Source: an uncultured bacterium
GTDB taxonomy: Bacteria > Cyanobacteriota > Vampirovibrionia > Obscuribacterales > Obscuribacteraceae
NCBI GenBank assembly: GCA_903835185.1
Contig: CAILLX010000062.1
Location: 1-40,919 of the forward strand
Reading direction: 5' to 3'
DNA: 40,919 nt
Shown: in pieces, positions 10,901-17,585 of the stretch
Numbering within the stretch: the stretch's first letter is position 1
Layout: each line of letters opens with the position of its first letter
Translations under genes and position numbers: made by a program
Notes under the pieces: model-generated
What the model was told of the DNA's origin: nothing
Databases searched by the model: none
The model's input: the letters and a program-made list of their open reading frames with translations, nothing else

Positions 10901-10951
10901 AAAGACGGTTAGAACTACCAACAACCGGCGGCACCAAGGAAACATATACAT
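1910..10951 (-). CDS. Giant secreted beta-rich surface protein with FecR-like C-terminal region
   Basis: The frame is open up to 11257, but the likely start is the ATG at 10951 (or 10945). A textbook signal peptide begins there: MFPWCRRLLVVLTVFCLLLG ending at AVLAQ. The upstream residues are not signal-like, and a promoter overlaps them. The mature protein is about 2,985 residues. The first ~2,400 are Gly/Ser/Thr/Asn-rich repeats with short beta-strand patterns (for example NNGTLSNAGTI-type units), typical of filamentous-haemagglutinin-like beta-helix proteins. A Pro-rich hinge (PPPSPSPTP and PEPTPQPKPIPPTPTP, bases about 3430-3600) follows. The C-terminal ~500 residues look like two FecR-type beta modules (around GTIFAVKPDSTFVLASGRML and GHYRLVKGSVLTTADKEL). 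No autotransporter barrel, LPXTG or PEP-CTERM is seen. A role in adhesion or an extracellular matrix is inferred. Confidence 0.85.
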   Translation of the reverse strand: MYMFPWCRRLLVVLTVFCLLLGNNAVLAQTASNSGASGNKAVNLDLSSSQRNLSVGNLVKSGPVTVQVGQTTQSITGSDLVTAAERLAVFQVVSSGHQSITLDGTGAAVGGSFNIGPRFSQYVSSLVIPSGVTAVKNFANNSTLNLSGNLTNNGAFYAVSTNPAVTNATISAANIINQSRGLISSVLPAAGLPGFASAITALSLTLNATNNFYNAGIIRSSGSLTATAGGSITNAAGAVMQAVNNVNLISQIGNFVNAGLIAAQSGNVNFTVGQTVANMVVNGTGGTVQALSGSINFAGLASNGLSSLNLSGGDYLSKELNIDTGCGSAVVSVGNVSGKVNVTAGSIDLQVSAPELSLGALNVTGDPIVINNGGSIDISTMTPIVGDEFVAIAAGNITSSNNSFIIKTYSTTGSGGNIILAAGAVATQDAETTTITGRSGSGGDILLHNVSGASTIFDTGSGANGGSGGNVTLIAFTDGATGSYNGGHIYLPDAVSGVAEIKTGSTSAVNPGPNGSVTIIAEATSSTSSPVIPNGYTISVGNINTYGNGSGLNGITGGIFIATATPSISATTPVAILGGSSTQNSPANGSILAGTFWGGTVQSGVTQPWVLQDGAVYTGSLHSNGGPLGGVLIYAGSNANSSYYAVSTGGITTSGVSYIIAGAHIPSSYVSQSFNVSIRASSGVSIVGNGSNNPNINITTPGSISIAGSIAAMQMGLVAGSSYKPDGGIQISGPITISGTGGSGGTLYLIGLGDNSTLSKYSNIVVNNTLSSLPAITDQPTATTGATIYMSTPGTITVETTYAGYSGDIIELNPTSSNTAGGNIFFSSGSSSSQAIQILGATHNINTSGTGSGTAGSVWMFSLPGSERIGSYTVNSTSVTSNSTGGKDWTAGLSRFSFPTGLTTIQFPAGAAPINYSPGGYTGLSDSSAAINIEVANNAGSIFNLPICVTGANGISLTNSSSTLTVDAVGGIAPRFSLFSQIVDMGNAVIQSSDLSTSNSTVRIPSLVSNSGLLSITSASPLVICCGAPQVAAGTFTVTSSQGISGPIMAAAGAVSISTTANNGSITITRIAAPAVTLTANGNGSILDLDNNPGSLKTAVLTLVSGSGNIGAGDITSSSNFPVATTAAFLKVNTSGNVWLEDFNSGSLWGSSTVGSLQWWELGTMAYVAPGATVTASGLAPSGDPGIITVYSPNLFVLYGALSTSIASQNIEILGLNASVPSVYTWTTNSLLLGGTGTITTSSSGSTVINPSSSALSTLQFFGSNDSQPTHYTISGGGALMVFASTVQFNNNTGSTISATGPVTIQPPGAVPALTINVGISSYGGGSSTTASATISSSGSGYIVQPNGSGSFLFGLGSGATAGTLSFNGAPLTMTTSNPGGITISSNTSLISDNDININVNGGTLSNAGTISSTAGGAGVIAITIEGTGNVTLINTGTISAATAHAAINIQSLSGNLNIGGSGTIASNSTGVVAMAVLGSSGTLTVNDATAQTITGAGKVYLLAPNITFAATTASPSLIATGATVGMAGSYTSTDASLVITAPAGFAGTITGGSFSILPSPSSTSGGAGTLTFANSGASAATLNLYGGAVSVQYFANLNVHANVTLASDSNINMSINNGTLTINGTVSTSSNTITLQSTGLLSVAGSGQVVKTGLGSATITLQSLGTSAFNISQSFFNVLPGTSGTVIFSAPTAGASLVTNNSSSITLSQGSLELSSPLIALGNGSSISASSIAVDSGGVANDLTIQTPTGGSATLQATVGAISITAPSGHSLIFAQSGGSGSSTLHLNGSPVTTTSTTGNTTVNVGVTVATNSSITVNVNSGIFTNNGTLQSTESAVAEASINVVSSSAVTIAGTGSLNPGANNLAVISGGSGVTLAAGLNMSVVSGSLSISTPVLAGAGGAGGSTSTFVNVGASSSSFILNNPGASFVIGNAAGTGTATLNFNGAPIVTESASWSIAAPTNVTIDAGTTLQSNKNITFDSPSFQLGSGSAVSGSTGSVITFTSGGGNQDLIIMGPDNSSATISGSGSGSINFTPSGSGAITFASSGIHSTTLNLSGVLVVMTSTSVDGLTISSGVSLNSDGPMTVNVSLLSNQGSLHITGTGNDITIQNTGALSVVNAGNIQGNNNILMLADGSTPPLSVSGVGSLSAALALDFEGGIVNVAQQSITGNVYGYAHITGPLLGQIDFRNFLLTVANGDLNLIGPSPAGVSFGTGILTNFGDISITNSSGNIYVNGVDSVLLGGHAPAIIAGFAGWSFYSQTNVIGPLAISSNVALVAHGTGANGNIYVGLQPSPLYVFAYGPTIASTGGNVSLNADNTVQTAGGAGSPGFSAPAKLTAMGGNILVQAGNEVNIEGTAFKAIAQAVQPYASGGIGIFAGSGMDLSAQIVGMLSRRVSPNTIEWQSGHPGCVSCTINVNNGGYLTVTSNVVGPTPDGSLYGVDFNLNGGVVYLDPPPSPSPTPAGVIINSDTSFMAVAPGFSGPEPTPQPKPIPPTPTPIIIIPIVEPIHIPSTGGLIAIATDKTPPLTPAVPSPPALSFQDVRPVAGLFFVSSTPCSLYGNGQVPGAQIQGEAGTIFAVKPDSTFVLASGRMLAGAGQNGLDVQVGSSDQIVRMKGQTIAIIDAAAKSGVRVTVLAGDGPDAAAIRAGNQPLMSLAVGEEAVFVDQADSEELIPVDGVERQPIGASVTKFGLRMRKASVPVGQLVNKEPLLRCCFSVGGSSAQTICHDSWVARRLHQLYGEPEEPAITQEIGPSSGARRISQVQPTGYTTAGWAHGTGVATGATEALPYSRRIMGSSKSVIATVLDDSEIYTLANDVQPVSYLGAGVPTDVRFSENAELVTVGAGHYRLVKGSVLTTADKELTIDTKDGTVVSRGGAVALISSEGGITRVYDLNDRQKGDVRVLADRHSYDLLPGCEVGVVRGATKAEAVQRVRAAQMGRRKMQIVQVNENTQLVTNDFSLVDVLHGSSLLANLNKSAVASDRRLFADILKMAAVLSMTTDRTRGSYSREGRQ

Positions 10952-11080
10952 ATGAGCGAGGCCCCGTGACGAATCTACAGTGCAATCTGGATCCCACCTC
11001 GGCTCCCGAACGGTCGCAGAATTTATCCTCTTTACAATGCATAAAGATTTGCTCGCCCGACCTAAGGTGTTCCCCATATA

Positions 11081-11107
11081 AATATACACATAGATTATTC
11101 TTGTCAA
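11081..11107 (-). promoter_or_regulatory. Promoter for the giant surface protein
   Basis: Read on the minus strand: a perfect -35 TTGACA (11107-11102), then TATATT (11086-11081) after 15 bases or TATTTA after 17. Transcription would begin near 11075, leaving a leader of about 125 bases before the ATG at 10951. This supports rejecting the upstream in-frame start at 11257. The rest of the 10952-11272 gap shows no gene. Confidence 0.55.
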
Positions 11108-11272
11108 ACTCCCCCATTTGGGGAAAATTGGACTCGACAAAGGCTCTTCTCTGCTTTCAAACCACTGAACAGGTCTTCTGCAAAAATATTCTGCAATTGC
11201 ACAATCGCAACACAAAGCAGCGACACAGCTTACCTGGAGATAAAAGAGCTTTACCACCCATTGTCAACCTGT

Positions 11273-12727
11273 TCAAACAAGCTGTTTCATAATGCCTTCG
11301 GCAGCTAACTCGCCGCTGTGTATGCTGTCGGGAATACCCACCCCCCGGAAGGCGTTGCCTGCTAGAGCAAGTACAGGCATAGCAGCCAGGCGCGACTCTA
11401 TGCGCTCGACAAGGCTCAGATGTCCAACATGGTATTGAGGCATCGACCTGGGCCAGCTTGACAGGCAAGAGTATTGCGGCTCAGCAGAAACAGCCAGCAG
11501 CTGAGCTAGATCAGCTCTTGTTATCTTCAAGAGTTCAACTTCAGGCAGATCGTTAATCTCCGGCTTGAGCGCTCCGCCCAGGAAGACTCTGATAAGCACT
11601 TTGCCGTCAGGAGCACGGCCCGGGTATTTCACCGAACTGAATGTACAGGCAATCATAGATTGTGGCTCAGTAGCCGGAACTACAAAACCGAAGCCATCAA
11701 GCTTGTGCCTTATATCAGACCTGTCGTAAATAAGATTGAGTACTGATGACGATGCATAAGGAATACTCCCCAGATCAGAAGACAGCTGGTCATCCAGTTC
11801 AGACAACAGTGCCGCCGCTGCATAAGACGGCATAGCCAGCACCAAACCGTCAGCCGCCAGGGAGCCGCCGCCAGAGAGAATGACTTCCCATCTACCCTGG
11901 TCAGTGGCCGGCACAACTTTGGTTGCCGACACACCACATCTGACAGCGGTAGCAGGCAATTTGCTCACAAGTTTATCCACCAGCACTTGTAGTCCGTCAT
12001 CGAGGCTAACAAAGATACTGTAACGGGCACCACTTTCTGCGGGGCGTTTCTGAGGAGTTGCCGAACGTTTCAACTGCTCAGCCAGCATACCTTTGATAAT
12101 TGATCCGTAATGATCTTCCAGTTCGAGAAAGCGCGGCATAGTCGCCTGCAAACTGAGAAGATCCGGATCAGCAGTATAAATACCACCAACCATAGGTTGA
12201 GCAATCCGCTCGAGAGCTTCTCGTCCCAACCGGCGCAGCACAAAATCAGAGAGGCTTTCGTCAGCTCTGCTTGTCCGTTTTGGCAGGATCAGGTCCATAG
12301 CCATACGCAGCTTTCCAACTGGGCTAAAGAGCGAAGAGGTAACAAAGGGCCACCATTGCGTTGGTGCCAGCATAATAAACCCTTCCGGTACCGGGTGCAG
12401 TTTGCCACCGAGAGCAACAAAAGTGCGCCGGCAATCTTCATTTGTCTGCACAATTCTGTCAGTCAAGCCGATACGCTGGCAGAGATTGACCGCCCATGGC
12501 TTCTGCGTTATGAAAGAATCAGGTCCACACTCAATGAGACAACCATGCTCCTTGCGGCTCCTAATAACACCACCGACCCTGTCACTGGACTCTAAAAGCA
12601 CCACTTCCGGCCGCCTGTTGAGATCCAGTTGTTCTGACAGTTCGCCTATTTTATGAGCAGCAGCAAGTCCGGAAATCCCGCCGCCGATGACTACAATACG
12701 TCGTCTGTTCTCTGGTGTTGAAGACAC
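11273..12727 (-). CDS. hemY: Protoporphyrinogen/coproporphyrinogen oxidase (HemY type)
   Basis: An FAD-dependent oxidase of late heme synthesis that removes six electrons from the porphyrinogen using oxygen. The start is GTG at 12727: GAGGAGAGG sits 6 bases upstream and overlaps the hemH stop. The longer open frame to 12814 would run back into hemH. The 484-residue product opens with the dinucleotide-binding fold RRRIVVIGGGISGLAAAHKI, then the ESSDRVGGVIRS segment typical of HemY. The C-terminal FAD motif is near LALAGNAFRGVGIPDSI. Length matches the family (about 450-500). Whether the substrate is protoporphyrinogen or coproporphyrinogen III cannot be told from sequence alone; gene order hemE-hemH-hemY is also the order used in coproporphyrin-dependent bacteria. 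It is the third gene of the cluster. Confidence 0.93.
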   Translation of the reverse strand: MSSTPENRRRIVVIGGGISGLAAAHKIGELSEQLDLNRRPEVVLLESSDRVGGVIRSRKEHGCLIECGPDSFITQKPWAVNLCQRIGLTDRIVQTNEDCRRTFVALGGKLHPVPEGFIMLAPTQWWPFVTSSLFSPVGKLRMAMDLILPKRTSRADESLSDFVLRRLGREALERIAQPMVGGIYTADPDLLSLQATMPRFLELEDHYGSIIKGMLAEQLKRSATPQKRPAESGARYSIFVSLDDGLQVLVDKLVSKLPATAVRCGVSATKVVPATDQGRWEVILSGGGSLAADGLVLAMPSYAAAALLSELDDQLSSDLGSIPYASSSVLNLIYDRSDIRHKLDGFGFVVPATEPQSMIACTFSSVKYPGRAPDGKVLIRVFLGGALKPEINDLPEVELLKITRADLAQLLAVSAEPQYSCLSSWPRSMPQYHVGHLSLVERIESRLAAMPVLALAGNAFRGVGIPDSIHSGELAAEGIMKQLV

Positions 12728-12740
12728 AAAAAACCTCTCC

Positions 12741-13676
12741 TCATCGCTGCTCAAGTGAACCAACACGCGTGAGCAGCAGTTCAGACAGCATCCTGATAAA
12801 CTGCGGGTGATCACCCACCGTTTCAGCTCGTAACATAGTTATGCCTTCCTGCTTAGCTACTGCAGCTGCTTCAACATCAAGATCATAAAGGACTTCCATG
12901 TGATCACACACAAATCCGATCGGCACAACCACAACATTCTTCATTCCGTCCTGTCCAGCGGCTCTAATCGCCTCTGCAATATCAGGCTCCAACCACTTCT
13001 CCCTTAAGCCACCGCTGCGGCTCTGATAAGCACAGGTCCAATTAGGTTCCTTGAGAAGCTGAGCGACAGCACTGGCAGTCTCTCCCACCTGCTTTTCATA
13101 ATGAGATGCCTGTGCCATCAGCAAAGGCAGGCTGTGTGCCGAAAAAATGATTCGGGTAGCGACACGCTCACAATCAGGTATAAGGCTCAGTTTATCTTTG
13201 ATACGATCAACTACAGCCTCAATGAAAAGAGGATTCACATACCAGCTCGGAGCGAAATCCACGACTAGATTATCGCAGTCAAGTGACAGCATCGCATCGT
13301 TTACAGCGGAGATATATTTTGCAAAGCTTGCCTCTGCCCGATGAGGAGTCATGATAATTGCCATCACATATGATACCTGAGAGTCTACAAGGCACTTAAT
13401 CGTATCGGCAATATACGGCTGCCAGTGCAGAAAACCCAGTTTGACCGGAACATTTCTCCCTTGCTCGACCAACATGCCTTCCAACAAGCGAGACTGACTT
13501 TGAGTTAGCTCGGCAAAAGGCGATCTGCCTCCGATTACTCGATATTTCTCAATAGCCGCGTCAATACGCTCTTGGGCAACACCCTTTCCTCTTGTCACAT
13601 TGAGGACAAACGGTCTCACCTCCTCCCAGGAGGTTGGTCCGCCAAATCCCAACAGCAATACAGCTTCATGCCCCAT
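12741..13676 (-). CDS. hemH: Ferrochelatase
   Basis: Inserts Fe2+ into the porphyrin. The best start is ATG at 13676, with GAGGTG 10 bases upstream; the frame also allows TTG at 13685, which is too close to that site. The product has 311 residues, normal for bacterial HemH. Diagnostic segments are LLLGFGGPTSWEEVRPFVLN near the N-terminus, the FSAHSLP motif with the metal-site His, and the late Glu/Asp-rich helix DHMEVLYDLDVEA. The start overlaps the end of hemE by 11 bases and the stop lies 13 bases before hemY, so translation is probably coupled. It has no membrane-anchoring extension. Depending on the pathway it would act on protoporphyrin IX or coproporphyrin III. Confidence 0.95.
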   Translation of the reverse strand: MGHEAVLLLGFGGPTSWEEVRPFVLNVTRGKGVAQERIDAAIEKYRVIGGRSPFAELTQSQSRLLEGMLVEQGRNVPVKLGFLHWQPYIADTIKCLVDSQVSYVMAIIMTPHRAEASFAKYISAVNDAMLSLDCDNLVVDFAPSWYVNPLFIEAVVDRIKDKLSLIPDCERVATRIIFSAHSLPLLMAQASHYEKQVGETASAVAQLLKEPNWTCAYQSRSGGLREKWLEPDIAEAIRAAGQDGMKNVVVVPIGFVCDHMEVLYDLDVEAAAVAKQEGITMLRAETVGDHPQFIRMLSELLLTRVGSLEQR

Positions 13677-14817
13677 GTGCAACAATCACCTCAGCGGCAC
13701 CTAGCTCATGCACCGTCTCTACTAAATATTTGACATGGTCAAATGGCGTCTCCGGCAAGATGCCGTGCCCCAGGTTAAAAATGTGCCCTGGTCTGCCGTT
13801 AGCCTCAGACAAAATTCGCACAACTTGCTTGCGAATTTCTGCAGGCTCAGACAGGAGAACACATGGATCAAGATTCCCCTGCACAGCCACACTGCCTCCG
13901 AGCATCTCCCAGGCATCATGCAGGTTCACTCGCCAATCAAGTCCAATTACATCGCCGCCAGCTTCACGCATAGCTGCAAGCAAATGGGCAGTGCCAGTTC
14001 CGAAATGAATAACTGGTACGTCACCTGGCAAACCTGCAATGACTGCCTGTGAGTATGGAAGGACAAACTCTCTATAATCTGCCTCACTCAAACAACCCAC
14101 CCAGGAGTCAAAAAGCTGCAGCACCTGAGCACCAGCAGCTCTTTGCATATTAAGATAGCTCACAGTCACTTCACTGAGCAGCTGCATGAGAGCATGCCAG
14201 CACGCAGGAGCGCTATACATCAAGCTCTTAGTATGGGCGTAATGACGTGAAGAGCCGCCTTCAACAAGATATGATGCCATGGTAAAAGGAGCACCAGCAA
14301 ATCCTATTAAAGGAACACCTGCAGGCAAGGCTGCGCGAGTCAGTTTGATTGCTTCAGCTACACACCACAGAGACTCAGCGGGCACCACGGGCACCAAACG
14401 TTCCAGATCAGCAACTGATCTGACCGGGTGTTCTATTACTGGACCTTCACTGCTGCTGTAAACAAGTCCTACCCCCATAGGCTCAAGCGGCAACAACAGG
14501 TCTGAGAAGATAATGGCAGCATCGACACCCAGCTTCTCCACTGCCATTACAGTCACAGCAGCTGCCGCCTCGGGTGTCTTGCAAAGCTCAAGAAATCCCA
14601 CCCTGGAGCGAATCTCCCTGTACTCTTTCATAAAACGACCAGCTTGCCTCATCAGCCATACCGGTGTGTTGGCTGCTGGTTGTCGCCGGCACGCCTTAAT
14701 TAAAGCACTCTGCTCAGCAGCAGGCAACAGCACCTCTGCACAAGCAGAGGCATCCTTCCGATTTGCATCGTTGCCAGTCACCAGTACATCTCCCCCAAGC
14801 CGTAACACGGCAGCCAT
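13666..14817 (-). CDS. hemE: Uroporphyrinogen decarboxylase
   Basis: Decarboxylates the four acetate groups of uroporphyrinogen III to give coproporphyrinogen III. Signature 1 is clear (TPVWLMRQAGRFMKEYREIR), as is the catalytic-Asp segment AAIIFSDLLLPLEPMG and the late GHIFNLGHGILPETP motif. The open frame gives 383 residues, about 30 longer than usual at the N-terminus. ATG 14817 has a poor ribosome site, while a GTG at codon 13 (14781) is preceded by GGGGGAG, so the real start may be there. First gene of hemEHY; 114 bases separate it from the gene upstream. Confidence 0.95.
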   Translation of the reverse strand: MAAVLRLGGDVLVTGNDANRKDASACAEVLLPAAEQSALIKACRRQPAANTPVWLMRQAGRFMKEYREIRSRVGFLELCKTPEAAAAVTVMAVEKLGVDAAIIFSDLLLPLEPMGVGLVYSSSEGPVIEHPVRSVADLERLVPVVPAESLWCVAEAIKLTRAALPAGVPLIGFAGAPFTMASYLVEGGSSRHYAHTKSLMYSAPACWHALMQLLSEVTVSYLNMQRAAGAQVLQLFDSWVGCLSEADYREFVLPYSQAVIAGLPGDVPVIHFGTGTAHLLAAMREAGGDVIGLDWRVNLHDAWEMLGGSVAVQGNLDPCVLLSEPAEIRKQVVRILSEANGRPGHIFNLGHGILPETPFDHVKYLVETVHELGAAEVIVAHGA

Positions 14818-14931
14818 CCTAACACAGATGAACTAAGAGAGTTGAGCCACAAGCAGGCGACATTGAGCCTGCAGCCAGATAATCTGGGCAGCTTAGCAAT
14901 AGTGCAATGGCAATGACAACCAGGCATAAAG

Positions 14932-15552
14932 TTACTTGCGGTAATAAGACATCGGCGCACCGGGACGTCCTACATAGCAGGAATACTGGAAACCGTAGTG
15001 CTGCAGAATTTCTGCTGCCTGTCTGGCAGACTGCTCAGTGCGATCAAAATCGAGCAACCACTCCTTACCAGCTACCACTTTCCAGCGCCCACCAATATTG
15101 ACAGCTTCAACTTTCTCCGAATTGAGCGGGAGAGCATCTTCACCAGCCATTGGCGGTCCGACCGGAGAAGCTCCTGTGACCAGAAAGTACTGCTTCAACC
15201 CAGAAGGACCGCCTGGTCCAAAAGCGCACATGTCTGTAAAACCATAGTAGCGAATAGTCTCAGCAGCTTTTTCTGCTTCCTGCCCTTGACCACCAAAATC
15301 AATTAGCCAATGATCGCCATCCATAATCTGCCAGCGACCGCCAACATTAACTGCTCTGGCTTTTTGCGGATCAATACAAACACAGTTCTCCTTGAAAGAA
15401 AGTCCAGTGCGATCAAGCTGCGGGGTCAACAGTTGCAGGTTAAAGCGTGGCACTACTTCAACCTGTTCTACCTGCCCTTTGAGCGGTTCGGACTGAGCAG
15501 CACCTGTCCAGCCGATGACAAAAAACATCAACGCTGTAAAAACAAATCTCAT
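14932..15552 (-). CDS. Secreted protein with duplicated GGRW-motif domain
   Basis: The start is the ATG at 15552, since GAGGGG lies 7 bases upstream; earlier in-frame ATGs at 15558 and 15588 are poorly placed. The 206-residue product starts with a signal peptide (MRFVFTALMFFVIGWTGAAQS). It carries two copies of a ~60-residue module. Copy 1 reads VNVGGRWQIMDGDHWLIDFG then AETIRYYGFTDMCAFGPG; copy 2 reads VNIGGRWKVVAGKEWLLDFD then AEILQHYGFQYSCYVGRPG. Each has the order GGRW, W-LxDF, an amphipathic helix, YGF, Cys. I have no family name to give with certainty. It lies immediately downstream of the nucleotidase, so it is probably cotranscribed and exported with it. Confidence 0.8.
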   Translation of the reverse strand: MRFVFTALMFFVIGWTGAAQSEPLKGQVEQVEVVPRFNLQLLTPQLDRTGLSFKENCVCIDPQKARAVNVGGRWQIMDGDHWLIDFGGQGQEAEKAAETIRYYGFTDMCAFGPGGPSGLKQYFLVTGASPVGPPMAGEDALPLNSEKVEAVNIGGRWKVVAGKEWLLDFDRTEQSARQAAEILQHYGFQYSCYVGRPGAPMSYYRK

Positions 15553-15590
15553 TTTCATTCCCCTCATACCAACTGTTGCCCTAACCATAT

Positions 15591-17585
15591 TTAGTGCCCA
15601 CCATTATGATTCGTCTGTGTCTCAGCATTAAGCGAAACAGGATAACTAATTAGCACCTTAGAGCTCCTTGCCGTTCTGGAAGGATTAACAATGACAGAGG
15701 CCCATCTATCTTGCAGCAGCTGAACCTGCTTGCGCCTTTGTCCGCTCACACTGCATGTCTCCTTCACAGGTGGCAGCGGTAGAGTCCACGAGTAATCTCC
15801 ATGAGCATCAGCAACAGCTTTAGCATCGACAATATGAGCACCAGTCAACGGCACCGGCAGCGCACCCTCCACAGTATCAACCCCAGGCCAAGACCCGGCA
15901 ACCAGAGTCAGGCGAGCACGAGGGATTCCACATTGCAATTGCAAGAATTGCGTGTCGCCATGCTTAACTGTGGAAAGCAGGTGATCTGTAATTGGAACTA
16001 TACGGCAAGGAGGCTCCGGAATTACCTCCTTTTTCTTGCTGAGGTACCTGGCAAAAGCTGTAGCTAGACGATCTTGAGTTGTCTGAATATTGGTTGCCCC
16101 AGAGAAGTCATAGCCTTCACCAGAGTTAAAGCTGTAATCATTAATAGCAATTTTGTACTTGCCTTCAGGATCAATATCATGCCAGCGCCCTCGCTCATCT
16201 GCAGCCATGGCAAAAACCACACGCGACCCTGACTCCCTGAGCGGATTGTAAGCAACTTTCAAGCCGTGAACATCAAAAAATGGTCCGCCCAACCCTTTGG
16301 ATAGACTGTGCTCAAGCGCCTTGATAACTGTTCGCCCGCTAACAGTAGCAAAAAGCAAGTGATTTTCAAAAGGAAGAATCTCTTCAATTTCCTCCAGAGT
16401 TACAGGTCCCTTAGCCAGCCGCCCCCTCATACCGCCACGATTTTCAAATGATATGGAAGCACCGTAAGATGCTCCAGCATCAGCAATAGCATCTGTGACA
16501 AGATCGCCAAGCGGCGAATCCCAAGGGTACTGTGCAAAGCGGTTGTCAAAATCAGCGCCAGCCACACCAGCCGTCTTTTCACGCAGCTCTCTAATCGGAC
16601 CGGCTCTTTCAGAGAGATAAGAGACAATGTCCTTATCCTGGAATATGCGCGGTCCGATAGATATCAGACGATAATTAACTTGCTCCGGAATAAGGTGTCC
16701 AGCACGATCGAAGGCTAGCTTGAGCTTGCCTAAAGTTTTGCCGTAGCAGCCGGTCTGTACAATAACAGTCTCAGTACCATCAGGGTGTACAACTGCAATA
16801 GGCTTATCGAGACGCGTATGGCTGTGTCCACCGATAATAGCATCCACTTCGGGAATAGCCTCAGCCAGCTGTTTGTCACGATCTACGCCTACATGGGTGA
16901 CTAGAATAATGCGTGTGACACCTTCAGCTTTCAGCCGGCTCACCTCCTGCTGAATCGGTCTTACCCAGTTGTCGCCTGCATCTTTAATATGTACTTTCCC
17001 AGTAGTCAGTGAGATTGATTCGAGATCCGGGCAGATGGCACCAACAAATCCAACTTTACGACCATCTATAACCTTGACTACGCTGGACTTCACTACCTTA
17101 GACAGCTCTGGAGCTGCTGAGGTATCCAGATTGGCTGAAACAACATCAAACTTAGCCTGCTGCAGCTGTTTGGTCAGATTGTCAACACCATCGTCAAACT
17201 CATGATTGCCCGGTGTGTAAATGTCATAGCCAATCATATTAAGCAGTCCAACTTCTGCAGCGCCATGGTAAAACTTGAAGAATGGGGTGCCCTGAAAGAT
17301 GTCACCAGCATCAATCGCAAGCACATTAGGAGTTGTCTGCCTGATGCTGCGAATAAGATGACCGATACGCGCCAGCCCGCCCACTTCGCGACCGCGCTCA
17401 ATAAATGGCTCATCGTGAGCATGAAGGTCGTTAGTATGCAAGATGGTAAGCACCAGGTCCGGCTCACTCAAGCTTTGCCCGGCAAGACAAAACATAAGCC
17501 ACATAGCACAGAGGCTCAATGCAGTGAATAAAGCTACAGTACAGCTGCTCTTGACAGATCTGCCAATCGGATTGATCTTGTCCAT
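15591..17585 (-). CDS. Secreted 5'-nucleotidase / 2',3'-cyclic phosphodiesterase family protein
   Basis: A two-domain UshA-like enzyme that releases phosphate from extracellular nucleotides. The start ATG at 17585 has AAGGAAG about 8 bases upstream. It has a signal anchor or peptide (residues ~16-40). The metallophosphatase motifs follow in order: TILHTNDLHAHDE, AIDAGDIFQG, TPGNHEFDDG, LVTHVGVD and IIGGHSHTRLD, giving a complete two-metal site. The C-terminal nucleotide-binding domain shows YPWDSPLGDLVTDAIADAG, FENRGGMRG and NSGEGYDFSG. About 150 further residues beyond the normal end are beta-rich and unassigned. The next minus-strand gene follows closely. The 5' end overlaps a divergent gene. 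Confidence 0.93.
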   Translation of the reverse strand: MDKINPIGRSVKSSCTVALFTALSLCAMWLMFCLAGQSLSEPDLVLTILHTNDLHAHDEPFIERGREVGGLARIGHLIRSIRQTTPNVLAIDAGDIFQGTPFFKFYHGAAEVGLLNMIGYDIYTPGNHEFDDGVDNLTKQLQQAKFDVVSANLDTSAAPELSKVVKSSVVKVIDGRKVGFVGAICPDLESISLTTGKVHIKDAGDNWVRPIQQEVSRLKAEGVTRIILVTHVGVDRDKQLAEAIPEVDAIIGGHSHTRLDKPIAVVHPDGTETVIVQTGCYGKTLGKLKLAFDRAGHLIPEQVNYRLISIGPRIFQDKDIVSYLSERAGPIRELREKTAGVAGADFDNRFAQYPWDSPLGDLVTDAIADAGASYGASISFENRGGMRGRLAKGPVTLEEIEEILPFENHLLFATVSGRTVIKALEHSLSKGLGGPFFDVHGLKVAYNPLRESGSRVVFAMAADERGRWHDIDPEGKYKIAINDYSFNSGEGYDFSGATNIQTTQDRLATAFARYLSKKKEVIPEPPCRIVPITDHLLSTVKHGDTQFLQLQCGIPRARLTLVAGSWPGVDTVEGALPVPLTGAHIVDAKAVADAHGDYSWTLPLPPVKETCSVSGQRRKQVQLLQDRWASVIVNPSRTARSSKVLISYPVSLNAETQTNHNGGH

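Noticed and set aside
10952-11257. N-terminal extension of the giant protein to 11257
   Set aside because: The extra residues are not signal-like, a TTGACA promoter overlaps them, and a textbook signal peptide starts at 10951/10945.
12728-12814. ATG 12814 as start of hemY
   Set aside because: It would overlap hemH by 74 bases and lacks a ribosome site; the GTG at 12727 has a strong one.
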